Shown here in pieces: positions 48,012 through 56,126 of a stretch of DNA of 64,000 bases. Source of the stretch: Methylopila capsulata (GTDB lineage Bacteria; Pseudomonadota; Alphaproteobacteria; Rhizobiales; Methylopilaceae); the NCBI RefSeq assembly GCF_016907975.1, contig NZ_JAFBCY010000002.1, positions 1 through 64,000 of the forward strand, given 5' to 3'. A program made the translations under genes and the position numbers. The notes under the pieces are model-generated. The model was not told where the DNA came from and searched no databases. It saw only the letters and a program-made list of their open reading frames with translations. Numbering within the stretch: the stretch's first letter is position 1; the number at the start of each line of letters is the position of its first letter.

Positions 48012-48452
48012 ATGATTCCGATCCCGAAGAAGGGCACGCCCGAACGCGAAGCCCTGATCAAGGAGCACAAGGACTGCGTCGACTCCATGAAGGGCGTCGC
48101 GGGCTTTTCGGTGCTGAAGTGCGAGACGCCCGGCGACACCACGGTGGTCACCGGCGGCGTCCATGAGGATCCGGTCCTGAAGCGCGTGCTGCTGCGCATG
48201 CGGGGCGAGTCGCCGAAGGGCAAGCTCATCGTGATCTGCACGAAGGTGGACGCCGAATGGCGCATCGGCCGCCTGTCCGGCATCCGCGGCGTGCCGCCGG
48301 AGTTCGTGAACGACAAAGTCTACACCGACGAGCAGGAAATCCAGCACGACATCTTCCTGATGCGCCTGGACGAGCTGCCCGAGACCGCCGGCATGCCGGA
48401 ACACTTCAACGAAGGCTGGAAGCGCCGGGACGACAACTGGCCGGTCACCTGA
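48012..48452 (+). CDS. dmfA1: N,N-dimethylformamidase small (alpha) subunit
   Basis: 146 aa; the published small subunits are about 130-150 aa. The protein (MIPIPKKGTPEREALIKEH, VTGGVHEDPVLKRVLLRMRG, NEGWKRRDDNWPV) is a small mixed fold with no known enzymatic motif. It binds the large subunit in the heterotetrameric or larger dimethylformamidase, which splits DMF into dimethylamine and formate. A GGGAGGA sequence precedes the ATG. Assignment rests on size, order before dmfA2 and recognisable sequence. Confidence 0.88.
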   Translation: MIPIPKKGTPEREALIKEHKDCVDSMKGVAGFSVLKCETPGDTTVVTGGVHEDPVLKRVLLRMRGESPKGKLIVICTKVDAEWRIGRLSGIRGVPPEFVNDKVYTDEQEIQHDIFLMRLDELPETAGMPEHFNEGWKRRDDNWPVT

Positions 48453-48520
48453 CCGCCCGACCTTTCCCGCGCTGAACCTCACACCGCTTCAGGCTCGCTT
48501 CACGCATGAGCGCCTTCCGC

Positions 48521-48540
48521 GCGGTCCCGACCGGGACCGC
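48521..48540 (+). other. Hairpin between dmfA1 and dmfA2
   Basis: GCGGTCCC-GACC-GGGACCGC is a perfect 8-bp stem with a 4-base loop in the 142-base gap. It may tune the ratio of the two subunits by stabilising the short upstream message. No T tract follows. Confidence 0.55.
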
Positions 48541-48594
48541 GAACGGCGGCGATTTGCCTGACGTCGGCCGCCATACCCTCGGAGACGACACCCC

Positions 48595-50991
48595 ATGTGC
48601 GCCATGCGGCTGACTGGTTACGCCGACAAGTTCGGCGTCCACCCCGGCGACACCGTCAAGTTCTACGTCAACTGCGACGGGCCGGCCGAATACGCCGCCG
48701 AGGTCGTCCAGATGATCAACGGCGACACCAATCCGCGCGGCCCGGGCTTCATCGAGAAGCCGATCGCGGCCGACGTCAACAAGACCTACGCGGGCCGCAA
48801 GCAGATCATCCACGGCGGCTCCTACGGCTTCGTCCCCGACGCCAAGCCGTTCCAGGTCGAGAGCTTCACGCTGCAGTGCTGGATCTGGCCGACGACGCCG
48901 AAGACCCATCCGCGCTACTGGAAGCACGGCGCGCAGGGCCTTGTGACCAAGTGGTCCAAGGACAAGGGCTACGGCCTCTTCATCAACGAGGACGGCTTCG
49001 TCGAGCTGCGCATCAACGAGCACAAGATCACGACCGGCGCGCCGATCCGCGACCACGCCTGGCACTTCATCGCCGCGACCTTCGACGCCGCCACCGGCGA
49101 CGTCACGCTCTACCATGAGCCGCAGGTGGTCTACGCGCTCGATCCCGTCATCGAGCCGGTGACCGCGACCATCGCGGCCAAGATCGAGCACTCGCCGATC
49201 CCGGTCGCCATCGCGGCCTACGTCGACACGCTCTCGGACGACCCGCTCGCGCAGTCCTCGCTGCCCGCCGGCGTCGTCTTCACGGGCAAGTACAACGGCA
49301 AGATCGACAGCCCGCGCATCTGCAAGAAGGCGCTGAGCCGGTTCGAGATCGAGCAGATGAAGGGCGGCGCCCAGCCCGGCCTCACCGAGCGCCGCAACTC
49401 CGGCCCGACCGGCGCGCTCTCGGAAGTCATCGTCGCCGCCTGGGACTTCTGGGACGGCATCGACACCATCGTCGCCAAGGATAACGGCCCCTACCGGTTC
49501 GACGCCCGGCTCGTGAACTGCCCGACGCGCGCGCTCACCGGCTACAACTGGGCCGGCCAGAACTTCGACTGGAAGCACGCGCCCAAGGAATACGGCGCGA
49601 TCCACTTCCACGACGACGACGTCGACGACGCCCGCTGGAGCGCCGACATCGAGTGGACGGTCCCGGCCGAGATCAAGAGCCGGTTCTACGCGCTCAAGCT
49701 CACCACGAGCGAGGGCGACGAGGACTACATCCCGTTCTGGATCGTGCCGAAGATCGGCGAAGAGCAGTCCAAGATCGCCGTGATGGTCCCGACCATCAGC
49801 TACATGGCCTACGCCAACGAACACGTGGCCTGCAACGCCGGCGGCGCCGAGCTGTTCATCTACCGCGTGCCGATCATGCAGCACCAGAACATGTTCCTGG
49901 CCGAGCACCGCGAATACGGCGGCTCGATCTACGACACCCACACCGACGGCTCGGGCATCTGTCTGTCGTCGCGGCTGCGTCCGATCCTGTCGATCCGCCC
50001 GAAGTACGACCACTTCCTGGCCCAGGCGCCATGGCAGTATCCGGCCGATCTCCACCTGATCTACTGGCTGGAGACGATGGGCTACGAGTACGACGTCATC
50101 ACCGACGAGGACGTCACCTACGACGGGATCGCCCGGCTCGAGAACTACAACGTCGTCATCACCGGCTCGCACCCCGAGCACAACTCGGGCACGCAGCTCG
50201 ACGCCCTGCACAACTACACGCAGCGCGGCGGCCGCCTGATGTATATGGGCGCGGACGCCTGGTACTGGGTGCACTCGTTCCACCCGGCCTATGACGACCT
50301 CGGCCGCGGCGTCGTCACCGAGATGCGCCGCTGCGAGAGCGGCATCCGCACCTGGCGCGCCGATCCCGGCGAGTATTACCACCAGGGCACCGGCGAACTC
50401 GGCGGCATGTGGCGCTACCGCGGCCGTTACCTGCACTCGGTGGCGGGCGTCGGCATGTCGTCGGAAGGCTTCGACATCTCGAGCTACTTCAGCCGCACCT
50501 CCGAGAGCCTCGATCCCCGCGTGTCCTGGGCGTTCGAGGGCATCGACTACGACGAGAAGCTCGGCAACTTCGGCCTCGTGGGCGGCGGCGCCGCTGGCCT
50601 CGAGCTCGACATCGTCGACACCATGCTGGGCTCGCCCCCGCACACGCTGGCGGTCGCGACGTCGGCCGGCCGCCACACCGAGGCCTACCTCCTCGTCATG
50701 GAGGACTTCGGCTTCAACCAGCAGGGCCTCGACGGCACGACGCATCCCCGCGTGCGCGGCGACATCGCCTACCACGAGACCCCGAACGGCGGCGCGGCCT
50801 TCTCGTTCTCGTCCATCGCGTTCTGCGGCTCGCTCCCCTGGAACGAGTGCAAGAACAACATCTCGACTCTGGTCGGCAACGTGCTGAACCGCTTCATGGC
50901 GGACGGCCCCCTGCCGCCCCCGCCGGCCGACGCGATCAAGCACCGCGGCCGCGCCGACTACGAGTCCCCCGCTCTGGCGTCGCGCGCGTAA
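48595..50991 (+). CDS. dmfA2: N,N-dimethylformamidase large (beta) subunit
   Basis: 798 aa. A concanavalin/LamG-like domain (about 80-190, SFTLQCWIWPTTP and GLVTKWSKDKGYGLFINEDG) precedes the catalytic domain (about 330-780) with HREYGGSIYDTHTDGSGICLSSR, DLHLIYWLETMGYEYDVITDEDV, TGSHPEHNSG and GGRLMYMGADAWYWV. Published dimethylformamidases use a mononuclear iron held by two tyrosines and a glutamate; GSHPEH is a good candidate for the Glu region and YEYD or YGG for the Tyr, but I cannot assign numbers. It cleaves the amide bond of DMF without redox chemistry. ATG choices are 48595 and 48604. Cytoplasmic: no signal peptide. Confidence 0.92.
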   Translation: MCAMRLTGYADKFGVHPGDTVKFYVNCDGPAEYAAEVVQMINGDTNPRGPGFIEKPIAADVNKTYAGRKQIIHGGSYGFVPDAKPFQVESFTLQCWIWPTTPKTHPRYWKHGAQGLVTKWSKDKGYGLFINEDGFVELRINEHKITTGAPIRDHAWHFIAATFDAATGDVTLYHEPQVVYALDPVIEPVTATIAAKIEHSPIPVAIAAYVDTLSDDPLAQSSLPAGVVFTGKYNGKIDSPRICKKALSRFEIEQMKGGAQPGLTERRNSGPTGALSEVIVAAWDFWDGIDTIVAKDNGPYRFDARLVNCPTRALTGYNWAGQNFDWKHAPKEYGAIHFHDDDVDDARWSADIEWTVPAEIKSRFYALKLTTSEGDEDYIPFWIVPKIGEEQSKIAVMVPTISYMAYANEHVACNAGGAELFIYRVPIMQHQNMFLAEHREYGGSIYDTHTDGSGICLSSRLRPILSIRPKYDHFLAQAPWQYPADLHLIYWLETMGYEYDVITDEDVTYDGIARLENYNVVITGSHPEHNSGTQLDALHNYTQRGGRLMYMGADAWYWVHSFHPAYDDLGRGVVTEMRRCESGIRTWRADPGEYYHQGTGELGGMWRYRGRYLHSVAGVGMSSEGFDISSYFSRTSESLDPRVSWAFEGIDYDEKLGNFGLVGGGAAGLELDIVDTMLGSPPHTLAVATSAGRHTEAYLLVMEDFGFNQQGLDGTTHPRVRGDIAYHETPNGGAAFSFSSIAFCGSLPWNECKNNISTLVGNVLNRFMADGPLPPPPADAIKHRGRADYESPALASRA

Positions 50992-51007
50992 GCGCGCGGG
51001 GCCAGCC

Positions 51008-51042
51008 GCCGGCGCCCGCACTCTTCCCCTGCGGGCGCCGGC
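51008..51042 (+). terminator. Strong hairpin after dmfA2
   Basis: GCCGGCGCCCGCA and TGCGGGCGCCGGC form a 13-bp stem with a 9-base loop, followed by TCTTCC. It probably ends or weakens dmfA transcription before the next gene, whose start is only 30 bases away. Confidence 0.7.
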
Positions 51043-51071
51043 TCTTCCATCGATCGATGAGGGATCGGACC

Positions 51072-52163
51072 ATGTCGCACAGACCCGACCTCGGCTATCA
51101 CGACGAGGGGCGCGACCTGGCGTCCTCCGCCTTCTATGCCGAGGCCCTCGGCGACGCGGCCCGCGTGCTCCCGCCGGCGGCGTTCCGGTCCCTGCCCTTC
51201 ACCCTGCTCGAAGACGAGGCGGTGTGGACGCGGGACTGGATCTGCGTCGGCGCGCATGAGGCGATCCCCCACGTCGGCGACCTGCTGCCCTTCACGATCG
51301 GAACCCATGGCGTCCACGTGCAGCGCACGGAGGGCGGCCTCGCCGCGCGCTTCAACAAGGCGCAGCACGGCGGCTGCCGCATGGTGCCGCTGCAGTGCCA
51401 GACCGGCGCCAAGACCAAGTGCTCCTTCACCTCCTGCGGCTACAGCCGCGACCGGCCCGCGATCCCTGCGCGCGACCTCGGCGAGGGCGCGCCGGAGATG
51501 CACCAGTATCTCGGGCTGCGTCCCGAGCGGCTGCTGACCGCCCAGGTCCGCAGCTGGGGGCCGCTGATCTTCGTCAACCTGGACGTCGCGCCCGCTTCGC
51601 CGGAGGCGAGCCTCGCCACGCTGAACCAGCTCGGCGGCTTCTTCGGCAACCACAAGAGCGCCCGCTCCGAGGAGATCTGGCTCGAGCATCCCGCCAACTG
51701 GAAGCTCGCCGGGCAGCATCTCGCCGGCGGCGAGCCGCTGTTCGACGACGGCGACCGCTGGCTCCTCGGCGTGACCACCTTGGCCGACGGTCGCGAAGCG
51801 CGGACGGCCTGGCTGTTTCCGAACCTCGTGCTGTTCGCGACCACCGACGAGACCTGCGTCGTCGTCCTGCAGCCGACCGCGATCGGACAGACGCTGTGCC
51901 GCGTCTCGGTCTATGGCGAGGGCTCGGCGACGAGCGCAGGCTTCTGGCGCGCAGAGATCGACCGCCGCGCCGGAGAGGCCGCGCAGGAGCATCTCGCGCT
52001 GTCGCGCTGGGGCACGCAGTTCCGGCCCGACACCATCGGCGCGCCGCCTCCCCGCCAGGCCGAACCGCACGGCCTCTGGATGCAGCGCGCGCTCGCGGAG
52101 CGGGTGGCCCGGGCGCCGCGCGAGGACCTTCCCCAGCCCCTGTTCCAGAATCCGAGAGGCTGA
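51072..52163 (+). CDS. Rieske-oxygenase-like protein lacking the metal ligands
   Basis: 363 aa from the ATG at 51072 behind GAGGGA (another ATG at 51057). The overall layout is that of a ring-hydroxylating oxygenase alpha subunit: N-terminal helix with VWTRDWICVG, a Rieske region (about 65-135), NWK at 209-211 and a C-terminal half with LWMQRAL. Yet the Rieske ligands are changed: CxHRG reads AQHGG (97-101) and CxYHGW reads CSFTSCGY (117-124), so one Cys and one His are lost. The E-x-YH-x4-H iron site after NWK is also absent. Four cysteines (102, 109, 117, 122) and His99 remain and might bind another metal. Probably a repurposed or structural protein of the DMF locus. Confidence 0.75.
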   Translation: MSHRPDLGYHDEGRDLASSAFYAEALGDAARVLPPAAFRSLPFTLLEDEAVWTRDWICVGAHEAIPHVGDLLPFTIGTHGVHVQRTEGGLAARFNKAQHGGCRMVPLQCQTGAKTKCSFTSCGYSRDRPAIPARDLGEGAPEMHQYLGLRPERLLTAQVRSWGPLIFVNLDVAPASPEASLATLNQLGGFFGNHKSARSEEIWLEHPANWKLAGQHLAGGEPLFDDGDRWLLGVTTLADGREARTAWLFPNLVLFATTDETCVVVLQPTAIGQTLCRVSVYGEGSATSAGFWRAEIDRRAGEAAQEHLALSRWGTQFRPDTIGAPPPRQAEPHGLWMQRALAERVARAPREDLPQPLFQNPRG

Positions 52164-52167
52164 CCCT

Positions 52168-52866
52168 ATGCTCTCCCTTCAGATCCCCGTCGACGACGCC
52201 ACGGTGATCGGCGCCGCGGTGTCCGCCTACAAGCGCGGCGACTTCGACGACGCCTTCGCGCAGTTCTCGAGCCTCGCCGACGCCGGCGACGCGGAGGCCA
52301 AGACCTGGCTCGGCGCGATGTACGCCCACGGCGAGGGCGTGCCGGCCTCGCTGCCGAAGGCGTTCGCCCTCTATCTCGAAGGTGCAGAGGCGGGCAATCC
52401 GCTGGCGCAGACCAACGTCGGCGCCATGCTGGCGATGGGACAGGGCGTCGCGACCGACGTCCCCGCCGGCGCCGCCTGGCTGAGGCGCGCCGCCGAACAG
52501 GGCGACGTTTTCGCGCAGTACAATCTCGCGACCCTCTGCTCGAAGGGACAGGGCGTCGGGCTCGATCCCGTGGAGGCGGCGCGCTGGTATCGCGCGGCGG
52601 CGGAGGCCGGCCATTACCCGTCGCAGGCGCGTCTTGGCTTCTTGTACGCCAACGGAATAGGCGTCGAGAAGAACCGGGCGCAGGCCTATGTCTGGCTGTC
52701 GCTGGCGGCCCAGCATGGGGTCGGCTCCGCGCTCAACGCGCTGGAGGCGATCGCCGGCCAGATGTCCGCCGACGAGAAGCGCGAGGGCGCCGCGGGCGTC
52801 GATCGCTGGCGCTCGCGCACGGCCGAGACCTCCCGGCACGCCCGCCTCAACCCGACCCCCGGCTGA
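52168..52866 (+). CDS. Sel1-repeat protein
   Basis: 232 aa. About five Sel1-like (SLR/TPR-type) repeats fill residues 35-205, visible as recurrent A-x2-LG-x-MYAHGEGV, TNVGAMLAMGQGV, YNLATLCSKGQGV and ARLGFLYANGIGV with WL/WY-RRAAE helices between. Such solenoids mediate protein-protein contacts. No signal peptide or membrane anchor is seen, so it is likely cytoplasmic. It starts 5 bases after the Rieske-like gene and is followed after 5 bases by a small gene, so the three form one operon. It may act as an assembly or scaffold factor for dimethylformamidase (inference). Confidence 0.88.
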   Translation: MLSLQIPVDDATVIGAAVSAYKRGDFDDAFAQFSSLADAGDAEAKTWLGAMYAHGEGVPASLPKAFALYLEGAEAGNPLAQTNVGAMLAMGQGVATDVPAGAAWLRRAAEQGDVFAQYNLATLCSKGQGVGLDPVEAARWYRAAAEAGHYPSQARLGFLYANGIGVEKNRAQAYVWLSLAAQHGVGSALNALEAIAGQMSADEKREGAAGVDRWRSRTAETSRHARLNPTPG

Positions 52867-52871
52867 CCGCG

Positions 52872-53168
52872 ATGGTGTTCAGCCCGCAGCAGGTCAAGTT
52901 CGAATTCCTGAGCTACATCAAGGAATTCGGCGGAAATCCAACGGAGTGGCGCGTCGGCTGCGCGGAGGATGCGACGGCGGCGCTGTTCCACGAGAACGCG
53001 GTGGATCAGGACCGCGACATCTGGCTCTGGAAGCCGACGTTGTCGGCCGCTGCCGCGCGCATCGTGTTCCGGTACCTGACCGAACAGCTGCACGTGCCCT
53101 GCGCCAGCAGCGCAACCCCCGGCTCGAGCATCTTTCTGTTCAAACGCGGCGAGCTGCCGCTTGTTTGA
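52872..53168 (+). CDS. Hypothetical protein, 98 aa, in the DMF cluster
   Basis: Small soluble protein MVFSPQQVKFEFLSYIKEFGG with a central acidic part and IVFRYLTEQLHVPCASS near the end. No family is recognised. The ATG follows 5 bases after the Sel1-repeat gene, so it is almost certainly translated in the same operon. Composition matches the chromosome. It ends 250 bases before the porin gene. Confidence 0.65.
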   Translation: MVFSPQQVKFEFLSYIKEFGGNPTEWRVGCAEDATAALFHENAVDQDRDIWLWKPTLSAAAARIVFRYLTEQLHVPCASSATPGSSIFLFKRGELPLV

Positions 53169-53353
53169 TCATTTCATCTAGCCGAAATGCCTTTTGCTGC
53201 GGCACCCTCGCATAGTTTTAACCTGATCACCGCGAGCAACATGCGGCGTCTTGTCCCGCATATGCATGTCTTTCCAATCTTTTAATCGCCAATCCGAAGT
53301 GCTGCATTCTCGCAACACTTGCTTCTCATCTTCGCCAGCGCAGCATTTTTGGC

Positions 53354-53384
53354 CTAGCTATGACATCTAGATGAAGCTTAGATG
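53354..53384 (+). promoter_or_regulatory. CTAG operator region before the porin gene, site C
   Basis: CTAGCTA-TGA-CATCTAG (53354-53370) has the 7-3-7 layout of site A, and the overlapping CATCTAGATG (53364-53373) is a perfect palindrome. A further CTTAGATG lies at 53377-53384, and a lone CATCTAG half-site at 53175-53181. The cluster is 35-65 bases upstream of the porin start. Confidence 0.65.
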
Positions 53385-53418
53385 GCTTATCAGAATTGTC
53401 TGACGGGGATCTTCGGGA

Positions 53419-54234
53419 ATGTCTTACGCTTTGAAACTTGCCTGCGCCGCGCTCGTCGGAGCCGCAGCTCTGCCGCTGAGCGACGCCGCCATGGCCGCGG
53501 ATCTCGCCGCCCCCGAAGCGTTCGTCGTCGAGACCATGTCTCCGATCGACGTCTCGTTCGGCGTGAAGTTCGCCACCGAGTACAACCTGCGCAGCGTCAG
53601 CCAGAGCAAGGGCGATCCGGCGGTCCAGGGCTACGTCGAAGTCTCGGCGTTCGATTGGGTCTACGCCGGCTTCTGGGCGTCGAACGTCAACTTCGGCGGC
53701 GCCGATCCCACGGCCGAGCTCGACTACTACGGCGGCGTGCGTCACACCTTCGACGCGCTGACCCTCGACGCCGGCTTCCTCTACATCGACTACGTCGGCC
53801 AGATCAACGGCACGCGTTCGCTCGACTTCTGGAAGATCTACGGCATCGCGAAGTACGCCGTGACCGCCGACTTCTCGGTCGGCGCCAACGTCTATTGGAC
53901 GAGCGATTTCGTCAACATCGGCGACGACAGCACCCACAGCTCGCTGTTCGCCAAGTACTCGATCCCGTCGTCGCTGATGCCGATCCCGGACGTGGGCGCC
54001 TACGTCTCGGCCGAAGTCGGCAAGTTCTGGATCAAGTCGCCCATCCTTCCGGACTACACCTTCTGGAACGCCGGCGTCGGCTTCACCTACAAGGCCATGA
54101 CCCTCGACCTCCGCTACACCGACAGCAACCTGTCGCGTCGCGAGTGCGCCACCTTCATCGGCCAGTTCAACTCGTGCGGCGATCGCTACATGGCGAGCCT
54201 GTCGTTCGACACGTCCTTCAGCAAGCTGAAGTAA
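53419..54234 (+). CDS. TorF-family outer-membrane porin
   Basis: 271 aa. A signal peptide (YALKLACAALVGAAALPLSDAAMA, cleavage likely after AMA) precedes a beta-barrel sequence with alternating aromatic strands (FATEYNLRSVSQSKGDPAVQGYVE, AGFWASNVNFGG, DYYGGVRHTF) and a C-terminal strand ending in TSFSKLK, a form close to the aromatic signature of barrel assembly. The family (TIGR02001/Gcw_chp) is mostly uncharacterised. Its CTAG operator and its place after the DMF genes suggest a role in outer-membrane passage of amides. A strong terminator follows. Confidence 0.82.
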   Translation: MSYALKLACAALVGAAALPLSDAAMAADLAAPEAFVVETMSPIDVSFGVKFATEYNLRSVSQSKGDPAVQGYVEVSAFDWVYAGFWASNVNFGGADPTAELDYYGGVRHTFDALTLDAGFLYIDYVGQINGTRSLDFWKIYGIAKYAVTADFSVGANVYWTSDFVNIGDDSTHSSLFAKYSIPSSLMPIPDVGAYVSAEVGKFWIKSPILPDYTFWNAGVGFTYKAMTLDLRYTDSNLSRRECATFIGQFNSCGDRYMASLSFDTSFSKLK

Positions 54235-54260
54235 CCGACCCCACTCCGGCTTTCAGCCGC

Positions 54261-54296
54261 GGCGTCGCGCCCCTGATCAGGCGCGACGCCTTTTCC
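54261..54296 (+). terminator. Rho-independent terminator after the porin gene
   Basis: GGCGTCGCGCC pairs with GGCGCGACGCC around an 8-base loop and is followed by TTTTCC. It closes the DMF-cluster transcription unit. Confidence 0.9.
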
Positions 54297-54349
54297 TGTT
54301 TGAACGACGCCCGCGTCCTGCGGCGTCGTCTTCGCCGGCGGAGATAACG

Positions 54350-56092
54350 GTGCCGATCTTCAAAGCAGCCGCGGTCCAGTTCGAACCCACCATGTTCGAA
54401 AAGGAGCGCAACATCGCGCGCCTGCTCACGCTCGCCCGCGAAGCGGCGGACAACGGCGCGAAGCTGATCGTGACGCCCGAGATGGGGACGACCGGGTACT
54501 GCTGGTTCGACCGGGACGAAGTCGCCTCCCAGGTCGAGACCATCCCGGGGCCGACGACCGATCGCTTCGCCGCGCTCGCCCGGGAGACGGGAACCTACAT
54601 CGTCATCGGGATGCCGGAGGTCGACCCGGCGACCAACCTCTACTTCAACTCCGCCGCCCTGATCGGCCCCGAGGGCCTCGTCGGCAAGCACCGGAAAAGC
54701 CACCCCTACATCTCGGAGCCGAAATGGGCGGCCCCGGGCGATCTCGGCCATCAGGTGTTCGAGACGCCGATCGGCCGCATCACGCTGCTCATCTGCATGG
54801 ACATCCACTTCGTGGAGACGGCGCGCCTGGTCGCGCTCGACGGCGCCGACGTCATCTGCCACGTCTCCAACTGGCTGTCGGAGCGCACCCCGGCGCCCTA
54901 CTGGATCAGCCGCGCGTTCGAGAACTCCTGCTACCTCATCGAGAGCAACCGCTGGGGGCTCGAGCGCACGGTGCAGTTCTCCGGCGGCAGCTGCGTGATC
55001 GAACCCGACGGCGCGATCGCGGCGGCGATCGACGGCGGCGACGGCGTGATCTACGCCGACATCGACCCCGACCGGGCGCGCGCGCGCACCGTACTGGGCG
55101 AGCCGACCTTCGCCCAGCGCCGCCCCGAGCTCTACGCCGAGCTCGCGACCGGCCAGTCCGGCTGGAACCCGCTCGACTTCCACGGCCTCTATGGCCACCA
55201 GCCGCTGCCTGCGGGCCGCGTCTCCAAGGTCGCCGCGGCGCAGTTCAGCCCGACCTCCGACGTCGACGCCAACCTCGCCCGCATCGCGGAGCTCGCCGCG
55301 GACGCCGCCGCGCGCGGCGCCAGCCTGGTCGTGTTTCCCGAGCTGTCGCTCACCGGCCTCGACGATCCGGCGAGCCGGGCGGAGCCGCTCTCGGGCGTCG
55401 CCGTGACGCGCCTCTACGCGATCGCGGCCAGGCTCGGCGTCCACATCGTGGCGGGCCTTGCGGAGGCCGAGGGCGACGCCGTCTACAACGCCGCCGTGCT
55501 TGTCGGCCCCGAGGGCGTCGCAGGCGGCTACCGCAAGACCCATCTCAGCGACCACGACCGGCCCTGGGCCACGGCGGGCGACCGCTGGCGCGTGTTCGAC
55601 CTGCCGCTGGGGCGCGTCGGCCTTCTGATCGGCCACGACGCGCTGTTCCCGGAGGCCGGCCGCGTGCTCGCGCTGAAGGGCTGCGACCTGATCGCCTGCC
55701 CCGCGGCGCAGGGCGGCGTGTTCTCCTACGGGCACGCGGGCACGACGGTGCGGCAGAGCTACCCCATCCCGACAGGCGCAGACCCCGTGCACTGGCACCA
55801 TTTCCGGGCGCGGGCGGGCGAGAACAACGTCGTCTTCGCCTTCGCCAACGTGGTCGACGCCGAGCGCGGCTATGCCGGCAAGAGCGGCGTGTTCGGGCCG
55901 GAGACCTTCACCTTTCCCCGGACCGAGTCCGTCGTGTTCGAAGGCGAAGGCGTCGCGGTCTCGACGCTCGACACGACGAACCTCGCGACCCCCTACCCCA
56001 CCAATCCGATCCGCCGGAAGGACCTCGTGACGATGCGCCAGCCGCACCACTACGTTCCGCTGGCGGTCGCGCGGGACAACGTCCGGGGTTGA
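54350..56092 (+). CDS. Tandem nitrilase-superfamily (carbon-nitrogen hydrolase) protein
   Basis: 580 aa with a GTG start behind GGAG. Two full carbon-nitrogen hydrolase domains: domain 1 (about 1-285) has an intact triad Glu44 (TPEMG), Lys116 (KHRKSH) and Cys149 (LICMDIH); domain 2 (about 292-575) has Glu331 (FPELS) and Lys396 (YRKTH) but Gly428 in GLLIGHDALFPE where the nucleophilic Cys is expected. So domain 1 is likely an active amidase or nitrilase and domain 2 a structural or regulatory one. Substrate unknown. It lies between the DMF cluster and the Nit1C regulator, with its own leftward-facing neighbour. Confidence 0.87.
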   Translation: MPIFKAAAVQFEPTMFEKERNIARLLTLAREAADNGAKLIVTPEMGTTGYCWFDRDEVASQVETIPGPTTDRFAALARETGTYIVIGMPEVDPATNLYFNSAALIGPEGLVGKHRKSHPYISEPKWAAPGDLGHQVFETPIGRITLLICMDIHFVETARLVALDGADVICHVSNWLSERTPAPYWISRAFENSCYLIESNRWGLERTVQFSGGSCVIEPDGAIAAAIDGGDGVIYADIDPDRARARTVLGEPTFAQRRPELYAELATGQSGWNPLDFHGLYGHQPLPAGRVSKVAAAQFSPTSDVDANLARIAELAADAAARGASLVVFPELSLTGLDDPASRAEPLSGVAVTRLYAIAARLGVHIVAGLAEAEGDAVYNAAVLVGPEGVAGGYRKTHLSDHDRPWATAGDRWRVFDLPLGRVGLLIGHDALFPEAGRVLALKGCDLIACPAAQGGVFSYGHAGTTVRQSYPIPTGADPVHWHHFRARAGENNVVFAFANVVDAERGYAGKSGVFGPETFTFPRTESVVFEGEGVAVSTLDTTNLATPYPTNPIRRKDLVTMRQPHHYVPLAVARDNVRG

Positions 56093-56126
56093 GGCGCGTC
56101 CCTGCCCCTTTGAGGGGAAGCGCGCG

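Noticed and set aside
51072-52163. Active aromatic-ring or dimethylamine Rieske monooxygenase
   Set aside because: Required cluster and iron ligands are missing and no reductase or ferredoxin gene accompanies it.
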